The translations under genes and the position numbers were made by a program. Shown here piece after piece: positions 8,601 through 18,500 of a stretch of 64,000 bases of DNA. A model generated the notes under the pieces. The model had not been told where the DNA came from. It did no database searches and was given only the letters and a program-made list of their open reading frames with translations. Position 1 is the stretch's first letter. The number at the start of each line of letters is the position of its first letter. This stretch comes from Kuafuiihalomonas sp039024635. Lineage in GTDB: Bacteria > Myxococcota > Kuafuiibacteriia > Kuafuiibacteriales > Kuafuiibacteriaceae. The stretch is taken from assembly GCA_039024635.1 (NCBI GenBank), contig JBCCQA010000005.1, positions 124,001 to 188,000 of the forward strand, read 5' to 3'.

Positions 8601-10738
8601 GGGGTGTCGGCCAGAGCGAGGGCGCTGGATACGGCCTGCCCGAGAAGCTTGAACTGGGCCGAGAATTCGGCCCGTCCTTCGGAGCTGGCCAGCTCCTTCC
8701 TTCGGTTGCTGGAGATGGCGCGGGCACGGTTGAGCGCCGACAGGACCTCCGAAATCCGTTCCAAGACTTGGGTGCGCTCCTGCGAGTCCTCGATTTCGAG
8801 GCCCGCCACCACCTCCGAGAGAACGTTGAGTCCTTCCCCGAGCCGCTCCAGTCGCGCCTTGGCCGGTTGGAGCGCGAGCACCTTTTCGGCGGCCTCGACG
8901 TCGTGGATCAACTCGTCGATCTGCCGCAGCAGTGGCGCCATCGCCTGCTGCTGGAGGAGAAAGCGCACGCAGCCTCGACTGACGTCGTCCAGTCTTTGGC
9001 CCAGCTCCTCTTGGAGCCGAGAGAGTCGATCCCGGTCGAGGTAGCGAACTTCCTCCAGGGAGATCAGATGACCCTGCTGTCGGCGGAGGGCGTCCATCGC
9101 CTCCAAGAAGGCCGACACCTCCCGCCAATCTTGGGGTCGGAGGTCTTTGACGAGGGCGGCTTGCTCGGACGCTGCCTCGCTCAGGACCTCCTTTGCCCGG
9201 GCGCTCAGCGTTTGGACCTTCTCGAACTCGTCGATGACCAGCTCGGCATTTTGGAGCATCTTGGCCAGGATCCCTGCCAGGTCGCCGACCTCCTCCCGGT
9301 CCAGCCAGTAGTAGGCATCACGCGCGCGCTCGATGGCCTTGATCAGGTCCTCGAAGGTCTCGCGCCGGGGCTCGGCCGCAAGGGCCAAACGAACGATGGA
9401 CAGGGCTTCCGAGATGCCGCGGACGAGCTCGTCGTTGCCGACCTTAGCCAGGAAGCCCTCCCGGCTGGGTTGCCGAGCTGCGTACTCGTCCGAGCTGAAG
9501 GGAGTATGCCAAATCTGAAGGGGATGAACCCGCGTTGCTTCGGGCTGGGCCTTGAGGACGATCATCCGGCCATCGTCGAAAATGCTGAAGCCGTTCACCT
9601 CCAGTGGCGTTGCTACCTCCTTGCGGATCAGGTTGTAGGGAAGGAGTAGGTAGCGGCCGTCTTTTTGGTGGTGAAAGACGTAGAGCACGTCTTCTCCATT
9701 GGGCGCCCTCAGCTTCCGAACGAAGATGAGGTCCTCGGTGACGGTGTCGAAGGTCTTCGCTTCACCATTCTCGAGCAGATAGCCGCCCGGGAAGATGATG
9801 CCATGGTCTTCTGGCAGCTGGACGCAGGCCTGGCCGATGGCGTCCACCCTATGGACCGTCTTGGTGCGGGTGTTGAAGACCAGGTAGCGGCGCTGTCGCT
9901 CCTGATACGGTAGGACCTCCAAGAGGATCAGAGCACCCACCTTGGCCCAGCGGATCTCAGCGTCGTCTAGCGACTGTCGTGGGTCTTCGACTGGCTCGCT
10001 ATAGATGCCGCGACCGTCTTCGGTGTTGTCTTCGATCTTGACCGTGAGATCGCCACCCACCGTCTCGATGAAGACTTCGTCGAGGATGGAGACGTGAGGA
10101 TGTCGCCCCGCGACCTGATCATCCCTCGTCGTCCTCCGCCACTCAAAGTCGTGGCGCGACGGAAAGACGTGCTCCCTCTCGCCTCGGTTGTCGACATAGC
10201 GAAGCTCCTCTCCTGCCAGTCCCCATCGGAAGGCTTTGACGTCCTGCAAGGTGCCCCCGGTCTGGAAGACGGCCAGGATGCGACCCGCCTCGAGCTGACG
10301 CAGCTGCAGTAGCCGCGTGTCCTTGTAGTACTGGAAGAGCTCGCCAAACTCCCGACGGAAGCTGGGTGCGTCGAGCAAGCCTGGAAGCGAATCCGAGGCT
10401 GCCGGATGCAGCTCCGTTCCTTCGGACTCCAGTCCATGGAGTACGAAGACGTCCTCCACCGACACTTCGGTCTTGAGGCCCAGGAACACGTTGAAGCCGA
10501 AGAGCAGTTTGCCCTGCACCTGAAGTATGTCGCGAGGAACGCAGTTGTGTTCAGTCCGCACTCGAGCGTGACCCACTAGCTCCAGTCGAGTGCTCCCGAA
10601 CTCGGCCTGGCGGGCCTCGTTGAGGGCGTCCGTTCGTCGCTGCAGCTCCTGGGCCTGCTCGGTCAGACGGCTCCGAATGACCTCGTAGCTCCCCCCGTCG
10701 AGGCTGGGGTCGACGGCGGCCTCTTCCGCCGCGCTCAC
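5618..10738 (-). CDS. Giant AAA-type ATPase, DUF3686 / 'DNA repair ATPase' family
   Basis: At 1706 residues this matches large proteins usually annotated as DNA repair ATPase (DUF3686). The N-terminal ~450 residues form a beta-rich region; residues about 450-900 are long coiled coil; a C-terminal AAA module has Walker A SPPGYGKT with K1289, and Walker B LYVDD with D1351/D1352, followed by the AGNPYTESG sensor region. The first glycine of the classical P-loop is Ser. The repair role in the family name is not demonstrated by anything seen here. The GTG start at 10738 is contiguous with the flotillin stop (TGAGTG), so the two are almost certainly made together. A membrane-associated complex with the flotillin is a reasonable inference. 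Confidence 0.85.
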   Translation of the reverse strand: MSAAEEAAVDPSLDGGSYEVIRSRLTEQAQELQRRTDALNEARQAEFGSTRLELVGHARVRTEHNCVPRDILQVQGKLLFGFNVFLGLKTEVSVEDVFVLHGLESEGTELHPAASDSLPGLLDAPSFRREFGELFQYYKDTRLLQLRQLEAGRILAVFQTGGTLQDVKAFRWGLAGEELRYVDNRGEREHVFPSRHDFEWRRTTRDDQVAGRHPHVSILDEVFIETVGGDLTVKIEDNTEDGRGIYSEPVEDPRQSLDDAEIRWAKVGALILLEVLPYQERQRRYLVFNTRTKTVHRVDAIGQACVQLPEDHGIIFPGGYLLENGEAKTFDTVTEDLIFVRKLRAPNGEDVLYVFHHQKDGRYLLLPYNLIRKEVATPLEVNGFSIFDDGRMIVLKAQPEATRVHPLQIWHTPFSSDEYAARQPSREGFLAKVGNDELVRGISEALSIVRLALAAEPRRETFEDLIKAIERARDAYYWLDREEVGDLAGILAKMLQNAELVIDEFEKVQTLSARAKEVLSEAASEQAALVKDLRPQDWREVSAFLEAMDALRRQQGHLISLEEVRYLDRDRLSRLQEELGQRLDDVSRGCVRFLLQQQAMAPLLRQIDELIHDVEAAEKVLALQPAKARLERLGEGLNVLSEVVAGLEIEDSQERTQVLERISEVLSALNRARAISSNRRKELASSEGRAEFSAQFKLLGQAVSSALALADTPEACDSQLSRVLIQMEELETRFGEFDVFLEDLAARREEIYEAFNGKKQELLDARQRKAGNLASAAERILDGMRRRAQSFDEEDALNAYFASDPMIAKLRQLVESLRKLEEGVRADDLEAKAKALRREALRTLHDKGELFENGEDLIRLGRHRFTVNRRPFELTMVPKDGDMYFHVTGTAFHEKVDDNAFERTRGFWDEPLVSEDREVYRSEYLAARVLFEAEAEGASGLEALVSAGGWEGLLKIIRERTAQSYEEGYERGLHDLDAARILEQLVALHQGAGLLRFPPGARGLAALWWAHGETAERERLHRRASSLGRLRSSLGGNRSISERRLAEDLELALRRFVDAHELRLPGDPVLDAGRYLVEEMIAAHPRFVVNREAVELVRRLEEHLDLDGGRRAFEEDLSSIERLGERLGLALAWIDAFVERHDPDAHPLRLEAAAVLLAPRVDRQESTAPTTARVEGLLGQHPRIQDRSLELRLDEFGQRLHTFMEARVPDYRAYRSLRHELLERERRALRLDALQPRILSSFVRNRLIDEVYLPIIGDNLAKQLGAAGDAKRTDLMGLLLLVSPPGYGKTTLVEYVANRLGMVFMKINGPALGHQVSSLDPEDASNATARQEVERVNFAFEMSDNVMLYVDDIQHTNPEFLQKFISLCDGQRRIEGVWRGRSKAYDLRGKKFAVVMAGNPYTESGEKFQIPDMLANRADTYNLGDVLTGRDEAFASSYIENSITSNPSLSPVVARSMKDMRAFIRMSAGEEVSSTEFERSHAQVEIEEILVVLRHLRRIQSVLLAVNLQYIESASQDDRYRTEPPFKLQGSYRNMNRLAEKVVAAMTDEEIEVLITDHYESESQTLTTGAEQNLLKLAEMRGRMSESQAARWNQIKADFRRSTLQGGDDEDPVVRVTSSLSGLGAQLEGIRAALEAESSDRTADGANGDLEVVLRTHLATLEKAILPLAQSSVEHLEQARALGTPLRELIELLRWNAISRAEAKKP

Positions 10739-12718
10739 TCAGTTGGCCCCGTCGCCGTGGCCGGCGCCGATCCCCAGGGCCTGAGCCTCGGCCATCAGCT
10801 TCCGGAGCTTTTCCTTCATGGGCTCGTCGGCGGAGCCCATGAGTTGGGTCAAGAATGCGCTGATGGTGAGAGCCTGGACGTTGGAGGCGCCACCGCCATT
10901 GAGGGCCGTCAGCACATCCTTGGGCAGGTTCCCGTCTCCTTCCAGATAGCCGTCCATCAATTTACGGATCGTCTCGCTGTTGTCCAAGGTTCCATCGACG
11001 GACTGACCGACCGCGATGGCGTTTATGAACTTGTCGAAGAAGCGGCCATCTCCGCCCACGATGTTGATTTTGGCCTGCTCGAAGGCGTCCTTGAGGATCT
11101 CGGCTCGGTCTCGCGCGATGACCTGCTCGGTCTCCATGCGCTTGAAGCGAATGTCTCGGTCCGTCTCCAATCGAAGCCGGAACTCCTCGTGGTCCTTGGC
11201 TGCGCCCCGCAGGGCCTCCATTGCCTCCGCCTTCTGGCGAAGACCGGCCGCTTCGGCCTCCATTTTGAGTTGGACGACCTGGGCATTGGCCTGGCCTTCC
11301 TTCTCGATGGCGAGGGCCTCGGACTCCCGCACCCGAACTCTAGCAAGACCTTCGGCCGCTTCTTCGGCCTGCGTCCCCTCCGCGAGGCGAATCTTGGCCT
11401 TGGCCTGTCGGTCGGCGGCCTCCAGCTCGGCATCGGCCAGGGTCAGCTGCTCCCGGGCGCTGAACTTGGCCACCTCCTGCTTGGCTTCGGCGGCCTTGAT
11501 CTCCTTGACCAGGCCCTCCTCGGCTTCGGCTTCGGCTGCAGTTACCGCCACGTCCTTGTTTCGATTGGCCTCCGAGGTCGCCCGGAGATCCTTGATGTTC
11601 TCCTCCTCCTCGGCCACCGTTCGCTCCACTGCGATCCTGCTCCGGACCACGTCGGCGATGCTCTTCTTCTCGACCTCGACCTCTTTGTCCTTGTTGATGG
11701 TCTGAAGCTCGACCTCTCGCTCTCGAGAGATGGCCTCCAGGGCCCGGTCTTTCTCTACCCGCTCGTTCTCGATGGCGATGGCTCGCTCTCGGGCCTTCTC
11801 GGCGATCTCGACCTGGCGAGCCTTGTCTTGTTCGGCCACCTCTACGTCCTCTTCGGCCTTGATCCGGGCTCGCCGGGCTCGCTGGAATTGCTCGGCTTGC
11901 TCGACCTCCGTGGTCGCCTTCTCTCGGGCCACCATCACGTCGATTTCTCGCTGCTGCTTCGCCTTAGCGTCGGCCTCTTGCCGATTCAGCTCCAGCAGTG
12001 CTTCTTCCGCTTCGACATTCTTCTTCTTGATCGCCTTCCGTTCGTCTTGGCGGAAGTTGTTGGTCTGGATGTTCTGGGCCGTCGTCAGTTCCGTGATCTT
12101 ACGGATTCCCTGGGCATCCAGAATGTTCTCGGGGTCCAAAGACTCGATGGGCGTCTGCTCGAGGAAGTCGATGGCTACATCGTCGAGGATGTAGCCGTTG
12201 AGGTCTTCTTCGTTTCCGATGTGGGCCCGAATGGCGTCGCGGAAGCCATCTCGATTCGTGTACAGCTCGACGAAGTCTAGGCCCTTTCCGACGGTCTTTA
12301 CCGCCTCCGAGAACTTGGCCATGAAGAGCTCTTCGATCGTCGCTTGATCCGAGGCTCGCTTGCAGCCGACCTGTTGGGCGACCTTCAGCACCGACTCTTC
12401 CTTCCTGTTCACCTTCACGAAGAAGGTGACTTTGATGTCGGCCCGGATGTTGTCGTGGCAGATCAGGCCCTCTTTTCCCCGACGGTCGACCTCGATGGTC
12501 TTGACCGAGATGTCCATCTCCTCAGCCCGGTGGATTATGGGAAGGACGAGGCCTCCCGTAAAGGTCACGTCGGGTCGCTTGGTCACCTTGTTGATGATGA
12601 GAGCACGACCCTGCTCCACCTTTCGGTAGAACTTGGCGACCAAGAGCGCGAAGCCAAAGACGACGACGACAAGAGCGCCGAGTCCGCTGACGAAGAGAAT
12701 GAGTTTGTCGATGTCCAT
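10739..12718 (-). CDS. Flotillin-like SPFH/band-7 protein (YqiK type)
   Basis: This 659-residue protein has an N-terminal membrane segment (about residues 6-28), an SPFH/PHB domain (about 30-210), then a very long Glu/Ala/Arg/Lys-rich coiled coil (about 215-540) and a smaller C-terminal domain, the architecture of YqiK-type flotillins. These scaffold proteins oligomerise at the inner face of the membrane and organise lipid or protein microdomains. A good ribosome site (GGAGGA) precedes ATG 12718. It lies 12 nt after the YqiJ-like gene and directly before the DUF3686 ATPase, a gene set that recurs in other bacteria as far as I recall. Confidence 0.9.
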   Translation of the reverse strand: MDIDKLILFVSGLGALVVVVFGFALLVAKFYRKVEQGRALIINKVTKRPDVTFTGGLVLPIIHRAEEMDISVKTIEVDRRGKEGLICHDNIRADIKVTFFVKVNRKEESVLKVAQQVGCKRASDQATIEELFMAKFSEAVKTVGKGLDFVELYTNRDGFRDAIRAHIGNEEDLNGYILDDVAIDFLEQTPIESLDPENILDAQGIRKITELTTAQNIQTNNFRQDERKAIKKKNVEAEEALLELNRQEADAKAKQQREIDVMVAREKATTEVEQAEQFQRARRARIKAEEDVEVAEQDKARQVEIAEKARERAIAIENERVEKDRALEAISREREVELQTINKDKEVEVEKKSIADVVRSRIAVERTVAEEEENIKDLRATSEANRNKDVAVTAAEAEAEEGLVKEIKAAEAKQEVAKFSAREQLTLADAELEAADRQAKAKIRLAEGTQAEEAAEGLARVRVRESEALAIEKEGQANAQVVQLKMEAEAAGLRQKAEAMEALRGAAKDHEEFRLRLETDRDIRFKRMETEQVIARDRAEILKDAFEQAKINIVGGDGRFFDKFINAIAVGQSVDGTLDNSETIRKLMDGYLEGDGNLPKDVLTALNGGGASNVQALTISAFLTQLMGSADEPMKEKLRKLMAEAQALGIGAGHGDGAN

Positions 12719-12730
12719 GGGTCCTCCGGT

Positions 12731-13351
12731 TCAGGTGCTCGAAGTCTCGAGCGCGTGCTTGGCTTCGACCTGAAAGGCGTTTGCCTCTGGGTCGTAGGAG
12801 ATGATCAGGGCGTCGTCGCCGCGGCTCAGCGCCCCGCGTCGACTGCGAATCTGGACGACGTCCCCGTCCGTCCCGTCGATCACGACGCCCACTCCGCTTT
12901 CTTGGTCGACCTGTCCGCTTCGGACGCGGCACATCTTCCCGACCAGTGAGGCATTCTTCTCGGCTAGGACGGTCTTGAAGAAGGGCTCGAGCGGCACGGC
13001 AGCGAGGGCGGTCGCCGGGAGCGCGGTGATCAGCGCCGCCAGTCCGATGACCAGTTCGCCGGCGACGCCACCGACCCATCCTTCGAACCAGTCGACGTAC
13101 AGATAGCAGGCCATCCAGGCCACCAAGACCGCCACGCTGAGCGTCACCGAGAGTGGGACGCGACGCATGCCCAGCCAGCTCAACAGGGCGATGCCCGTCC
13201 CTCCGTCCGCCTCGACGTCCAGGTCGAAGTCAAAGCTGTCGAGGTCGGCCGCCCCGGCGATGACTAGGCCCCAGTAGAGCAGCGCAAAAACGAGCAGCGT
13301 GGTGAACACTACGGTGGGAAAACTGCTCACGTTGTCGATGAACGCTGCCAC
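12731..13351 (-). CDS. YqiJ/NfeD-like membrane protein with OB-fold
   Basis: The 206-residue protein has membrane segments at about residues 12-32, 55-75 and 85-110, and a C-terminal OB-fold-like domain (about 130-200, GKMCRVRSGQ to a DALIIS segment). This is the layout of YqiJ/NfeD partners encoded next to SPFH proteins. GTG 13351 was chosen because AAGGAG lies just upstream and the predicted protein begins directly at the family-like N-terminus; the open frame continues upstream to 14206 but only through the antisense of another gene. It heads the flotillin operon and is divergent from the HEAT-repeat gene. Confidence 0.8.
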   Translation of the reverse strand: MAAFIDNVSSFPTVVFTTLLVFALLYWGLVIAGAADLDSFDFDLDVEADGGTGIALLSWLGMRRVPLSVTLSVAVLVAWMACYLYVDWFEGWVGGVAGELVIGLAALITALPATALAAVPLEPFFKTVLAEKNASLVGKMCRVRSGQVDQESGVGVVIDGTDGDVVQIRSRRGALSRGDDALIISYDPEANAFQVEAKHALETSST

Positions 13352-13455
13352 GAAGCTCCTTCGGACACGATAAGCACGCTTTGCCCTCCGTCCAGTCCCT
13401 GCGCGAAAGAAGCCATGGCACGGAGGTCCTTCGACTTCAATCCGGTGGAACGTGT

Positions 13456-13461
13456 TAGCCT
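13456..13461 (+). promoter_or_regulatory. Predicted leaderless-promoter -10 element (TAGCCT)
   Basis: TAGCCT fits the TAnnnT -10 pattern and ends exactly 6 nt before the GTG of the HEAT-repeat gene, which would place the transcription start on or next to the start codon. No usable Shine-Dalgarno lies between. The identical hexamer and spacing occur before the Hsp90-like gene at 24018. No convincing -35 was found. Confidence 0.4.
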
Positions 13462-13467
13462 GGCGGA

Positions 13468-15510
13468 GTGGCGAGCTTGGTGTCGGTCGGGGCAGATCCA
13501 GTGGTCGCGCTCGCGGCGGCCGAGGCCGAGCTGCCTCACCGCGTGCATCCCACGGGATGGGGCGCCTGCCGTGTGCAGGATGCCTTGCTGATCGTTCATC
13601 GAAATGGCGTCGACGGACCCATCGAGTCATGGCTGCCTTGCTCGGCCCCGGTCGTGGCTGCGCCTTCGGGGGCCTTCGGCATTCCAGCCCGGACTGCCCA
13701 ACGGCTCGGCCTTCGAGGGCCCGCCCGCTCAGCTCGAGAGCGAGCCGCTGCCGTGGCCGAACTGCTCCCGTCTTTCGAGCTCCCCTTGACCCGAGGTCTG
13801 GCGGCGGGAGAGGGCGGGGCCCTGCTCGACGAGGCCCTGAGGAAGTCCATGAGCCCACGGGTCCACACCGCTGCTTTCGAGCTGTCGGTCGAGATCTTGG
13901 GGCCTGACGCGATGGGGTCCTTGGCAGAGCGGTGGGTGGCCAAGGCAGATGGCCCCCCGGAATCCTTTGAAGCGGCCTGGTCCATTCTCCGCCGTCCAGG
14001 CGGCCTGGGCGCGCTGGCCGAGCTGGCGGCCCGAGGTCCGAGCCCCGAGGTCCGGCTCCGCGCGGCACGAATCCTGGCCGAGAACCAGCCTCGGGCCGCG
14101 GCCCGCGCGTACTTGGAGCCCCTCCTCGCCCCTCCGGTCGACCCCCTACTGCAGGCCGGTCTCCGCCGACTGCTGGAGGAGCTAGGCGAAGAGGAGGCCG
14201 AGGCACCTGCGAGGGACGAGCTTGGTCGACTCTTGCGGGGTCTACCGAGCACGCGTTCTGGGCTCTTGGACTTTCTCGACGAAGAGGAGGCTTCGGTAGA
14301 GGACAAAGCGAAGAGCCTGCGAGCTTTAGCCCTCGGTCCCCGCCGGGCTGAGCTCCTGCCCTGGGTCCGCGGCGGCCTTCTGCGACCGGATGGGCTTGGC
14401 TGGACCGCCGTCGAAATTGCGGAAATGTGGGCGGACGCTGAGCTCCTAGAGGCCGGTTTGCGCCACTCCGAGCTCAGCCATGCCGTTCGCGCCCTGGATG
14501 GACTTGGCCGGGTGGCGAGCTGGGCCCGCTGGTCGGCCATGCTGCCTGGCCTCATGGCAGGACCGCTCGCTTCGACGGCGCTTGCCTGGGCGGTTCGTCG
14601 CGCACCCGACGCCAAGCAGCCCTTGGGCTACGTCCGGACCGAAGCCTTGGGCCGAGCGGCGGTGGAGGGGGCTCGAACCCTGGGTCTGGCCGGGGTGCAG
14701 GTGCTTGCCCAGCTTCTCCAGAGTTCGTCACCGTCCGTTCAAAGGGCGGCGGCGGAGGCGCTTCGGGGGATGCCGAAGCTGGCGGCTGAAGATCTCGTCG
14801 AGATCCTGGACGGCGCGCCCACCGAGCCCAGGATCTCGGTCGCCGAACCCGAACTGCCGAGCCTGGCTCGCTTTCAGCACGGGCTCAGGCTGGCCGTCGA
14901 ATCCGGCATCCGCGGGCGGCGGGTGCTGAGGCGGATGGCCTCGACCCAGCGGGTTCCGGTGGAGATTCGTGTGCAGGCCCTACGTCACCTTGCGCGGGAC
15001 CTTCATCCCATGACCCGGGCGCTCTTGGAGTCGACCTTGCTCCGCGGGTCTGGACCCATGGCCGAGGCTGCCTTGGGCAGCGTCATGCAGCGAGAGGATC
15101 TCCCCATGGAGACGGTGCGTCGCTTCGTGGAGACGAGTCGAGAGCATGGCCTCCGTGCCAGGGCCATTCGCTTCGCCGCCGCCCGCTGGCCGAAAACTGA
15201 GGTCCGAGAACTGCTGGAGGGCTGGCTCTTGGATTCCAGCCCCCTGGTGCGGAGGGCTGCTTTGGACGGCCTGTTCCGATCGCTCCGACTGGTCTCGGAA
15301 GAAGGGCTGGAGGCCCGCCTCGTGAATCTGATGGAGGTCCACACGGAGCTCGAGGTTCGCCGCTCTGCCGCCCTCGCCCTCGGGAGCTTCGGGGGACAGG
15401 AGGCCCTTGCGGCCCTTCAGCGGGCGGTCGGGTCCGACGTCGGGCCCGAGGCCATGCGCTCTCTCAGGCGTTTGCGAGCCTTCGAGGGCGGGAGCGGGCC
15501 GAACTTGTGA
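13468..15510 (+). CDS. HEAT-repeat protein
   Basis: This 680-residue protein is rich in Leu, Ala, Arg and Glu, with repeated helix pairs of the HEAT type, for example LRAARILAENQ near residue 195, VQRAAAEALRG near residue 425 and VRRSAALALGSFG near residue 635. HEAT solenoids are protein-binding scaffolds. No signal peptide, membrane segment or catalytic motif is visible. The start is GTG 13468, with no usable ribosome site but a -10-like TAGCCT 6 nt upstream. It is the first gene of a co-directional set with the WD40 kinase 30 nt downstream, so it may act as its scaffold or substrate adaptor. Confidence 0.8.
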   Translation: MASLVSVGADPVVALAAAEAELPHRVHPTGWGACRVQDALLIVHRNGVDGPIESWLPCSAPVVAAPSGAFGIPARTAQRLGLRGPARSARERAAAVAELLPSFELPLTRGLAAGEGGALLDEALRKSMSPRVHTAAFELSVEILGPDAMGSLAERWVAKADGPPESFEAAWSILRRPGGLGALAELAARGPSPEVRLRAARILAENQPRAAARAYLEPLLAPPVDPLLQAGLRRLLEELGEEEAEAPARDELGRLLRGLPSTRSGLLDFLDEEEASVEDKAKSLRALALGPRRAELLPWVRGGLLRPDGLGWTAVEIAEMWADAELLEAGLRHSELSHAVRALDGLGRVASWARWSAMLPGLMAGPLASTALAWAVRRAPDAKQPLGYVRTEALGRAAVEGARTLGLAGVQVLAQLLQSSSPSVQRAAAEALRGMPKLAAEDLVEILDGAPTEPRISVAEPELPSLARFQHGLRLAVESGIRGRRVLRRMASTQRVPVEIRVQALRHLARDLHPMTRALLESTLLRGSGPMAEAALGSVMQREDLPMETVRRFVETSREHGLRARAIRFAAARWPKTEVRELLEGWLLDSSPLVRRAALDGLFRSLRLVSEEGLEARLVNLMEVHTELEVRRSAALALGSFGGQEALAALQRAVGSDVGPEAMRSLRRLRAFEGGSGPNL

Positions 15511-15540
15511 GGCCGGCACCGACTGTGTACCCGTGGAGAC

Positions 15541-18500
15541 ATGTCGGGCCCGCCCGAGTCGAAAGGCGGCGGGCCCGCAAAGGACGAGCCGACGGGTTCA
15601 GGGCTCCCCGAAACGGTCCGACGAAGGCGGCGCGACCTGTCGCGCATGAGCCTATCCAGCATCGGTGAGGCGACGGGCGACCACGACAGCCTGCCCGAGG
15701 TACCCAGCACGCTGTACGACCTGGGTCGGGAGTTCGCTCGAGGAGGCTTGGGTCGGATCCTCCGGGCCAAGGACCTGCGCCTGAGGCGAGACGTGGCCAT
15801 CAAGGAGCTGCTGTCCAAGCACCCCAAGGCCGAGCAGCGCTTCATCCGCGAGGCCTTCATCACCGCGCGCCTGCAGCACCCGAACATCGTCCCCATCCAC
15901 GAAGCAGGTCACTGGCCTTCGGGCAAACGCTTCTACGCCATGAAGCTGGTCGAAGGTCGGACGCTGGCCGAGGCCCTAGACTCAGCCCTCTCTCGAAAAG
16001 GACGAGAGGGTCTACTCAGGAATATCATCGCCGTGGCCGACGCTGTGGCTTACGCTCACCAGAACGGGATCCTGCACCGAGATCTCAAGCCCGGAAACGT
16101 CATGGTGGGGGCCTTCGGTGAGACCGTTCTCATCGACTGGGGCCTAGCCAAGGACATGTGGCACGAGGGTCCGGAAGCAACGGTGAGCGAAGATATCCCG
16201 TGGTCCGGGGCCGAGGAGACGTCCGACGGGATGGTGGTCGGCACTCCGCCCTACATGCCCCCCGAACAGGCCAGCGCAAAGCCGGTTGACGAGCGAGCCG
16301 ACGTCTACGCTCTGGGCGCGATGCTCTATCACGTCCTTGCGGGGCGTCGGCCCTACCAGGACGTCGCGAGCAAGGATGTCTTGCTCGCCGTCGTGAGTGG
16401 ACCTCCGAAACCTCTTGGGGATCTCGCGCCGGACTGTCCGAGAGAGCTCGTGGCCATCGTGGAGAAGGCCATGGCTCGACGACCGGAGGACCGCTATCCC
16501 TCCGCCCAGGAGATGGCGGCTGAACTCCGGGACTACGTCGATGGTCGCCTTGTCTCTTCCTACAGCTACAACTTCATGGACTACCTTCGCCGGGCCTGGG
16601 AGCGGCACCGACTCGCGGTCGCAGTGGGGGCGGTCGGGCTCGCTCTCTTGGCCGGGACCGGCGTGCTGAGCTACCTGCAAATCCGACAGGAAAAGGAGGC
16701 CGTGGCCCGAAAGAACGCGGCCCTCGAAGTCGAGATAGAAGAGAACAAGCTCGGCAAGGCCCGCTACCTCCTGGATCGGGATCCCACTGCGACCCTGGCC
16801 CAGTTGAAGACCCTCTCCGAACCCCGACCTGGCGCCGTTTCCCTAGGCTTTCGAGCCGCACAGCTAGGCGTGGCCCGCCACGTTGTCGAGGGTGAGCGAC
16901 GTGTGGATACCGTCGCCGTTTCGGCTGATGGTGCCTTCGCAGCGGCCGGGGATCGAAACGGCCGGGTACGGCTCCTCGACACGGAGACGGGCCAGATTCG
17001 CGAGATCGAAGCCCACACCGATCGCATCACTCGGCTCCGCTTTTCGACCGACGGCCGTCGACTTCTCAGTGCCAGCTACGACGACACCCTCCGCGTCTTG
17101 AACTTGAGGGACGACCGCGTCCTCGTGCTCCGAGGCCACGAGGGCGATGCCACCGACCTTGTCGAAACCGAGAACGGCGGCTTTGCCTCGGTCGGCGTGG
17201 ATGGGCTTCGTCGCTGGTCGCCCGAGGGTGAGCCTCGTTCCCATCACGTATTCGAACGCATCAATCGTGGACTGAGCCTGGCCCTAGGAAACAGATCGCT
17301 CCTGACCGGGGGGCACGGGCGAGAGGTTTGGCTCTGGCCCCAGTCCGAGGGCGCCCCTCGTCCTCTCCTCTGTGATCCGGGAGAGGTGAGCAGCTTCGTC
17401 GTCTCCCCCGACGGACGCAGGATGGCCTGCGGAGGCTCGGAAGGGATGCTTCGAGTTTTCGAGCTGCCCTCCGGTCGGCTAGAGCTGGAGAGGAGCTTCG
17501 AAAGCGAGGTGTCTTCCCTGAGCTTTCGTGGGACCGAGGCAGTTGTCACGGGTCACTTCGACGGCCGGGTTCGACTCATCGACCTACGGGGCGGCGCGGA
17601 TCTGGAGCTCCCGAGCCATGAGGAGCGGGTCACGACGGCCGGCTTCGGCGCGGGTCAGGTCGCGACGGCGGGATGGGATGGCCGAATCTGGGTGAGTCCG
17701 GCCGGGGACGGCCGCGAAGCCCACGAGCTTCGAGGCCACGCCGACGTCGTCACCACCCTTGCCTTCGATCGGGCGGGTCGCTGGCTGGTGAGTGGCTCCT
17801 GGGACGGTTCGATGCGGGTCTGGCCCATGCAGCCTCAGCCCAGCCAAGTGCTGCGAGCCCACTCAGTTGGGGTTCACGCCGTCGATGTTTCGCCGCTGGG
17901 GGAGTTCGTGGCCTCGGGCGGTCATGACGATCTCGTGCGTCTTTGGCGACGAAGTGACGGCCAACTGCTTCGAACCTGGCGTGGTCATCAGGACCACGTG
18001 TATCGCGTGCTCTTCTCGCCCGACGGACGCTGGGTCGCCTCGTCCAGCGATGACCGCACCGTCCGGCTGTGGTCGGTGGAGGGGGAGGCATCAAGGGTAC
18101 TGGAGGGCCACCAAGCCGACGTGGAGGAGCTGGCCTTCTCGCCCGACGGACGATGGCTCGCTTCGGCCGGCGAGGACCATCGGGTATGGCTCTGGGATTT
18201 GGAGGGCACCGGACGTCCCTTGAACGGGCACACCGACTTCGTGACCGACGTTGGTTTTGGACCGAACAGCCGGCGCCTTTTTTCTACCGGCCGGGATGGC
18301 CGCTTGCTGGAGTGGACGATCGACGGAGAAGGGGCGCGGCAGCTGCTCGATGTCGGTCGTCCGCTCTGGGATCTCGAGGTCCGTGAGCTCGACGTCTTGG
18401 CGGTGGGAGCCGACGCACTCCACTTGTGGTCCCTGGACGGAGATGGTGCGCTGAGCCTCAGCGAGCTCCCCGGCGTTCGGCGTGTGGCCGTATCCAAGGA

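Noticed and set aside
10757..12280. Long plus-strand frame (507 codons) opposite the flotillin gene
   Set aside because: It is the shadow of a high-G+C coiled-coil gene. The minus strand has a family-level match, a ribosome site and operon context; the plus frame has none.
13416..13421. TGGCAC as a sigma-54 -24 element
   Set aside because: The expected TTGC at -12 spacing is not present.
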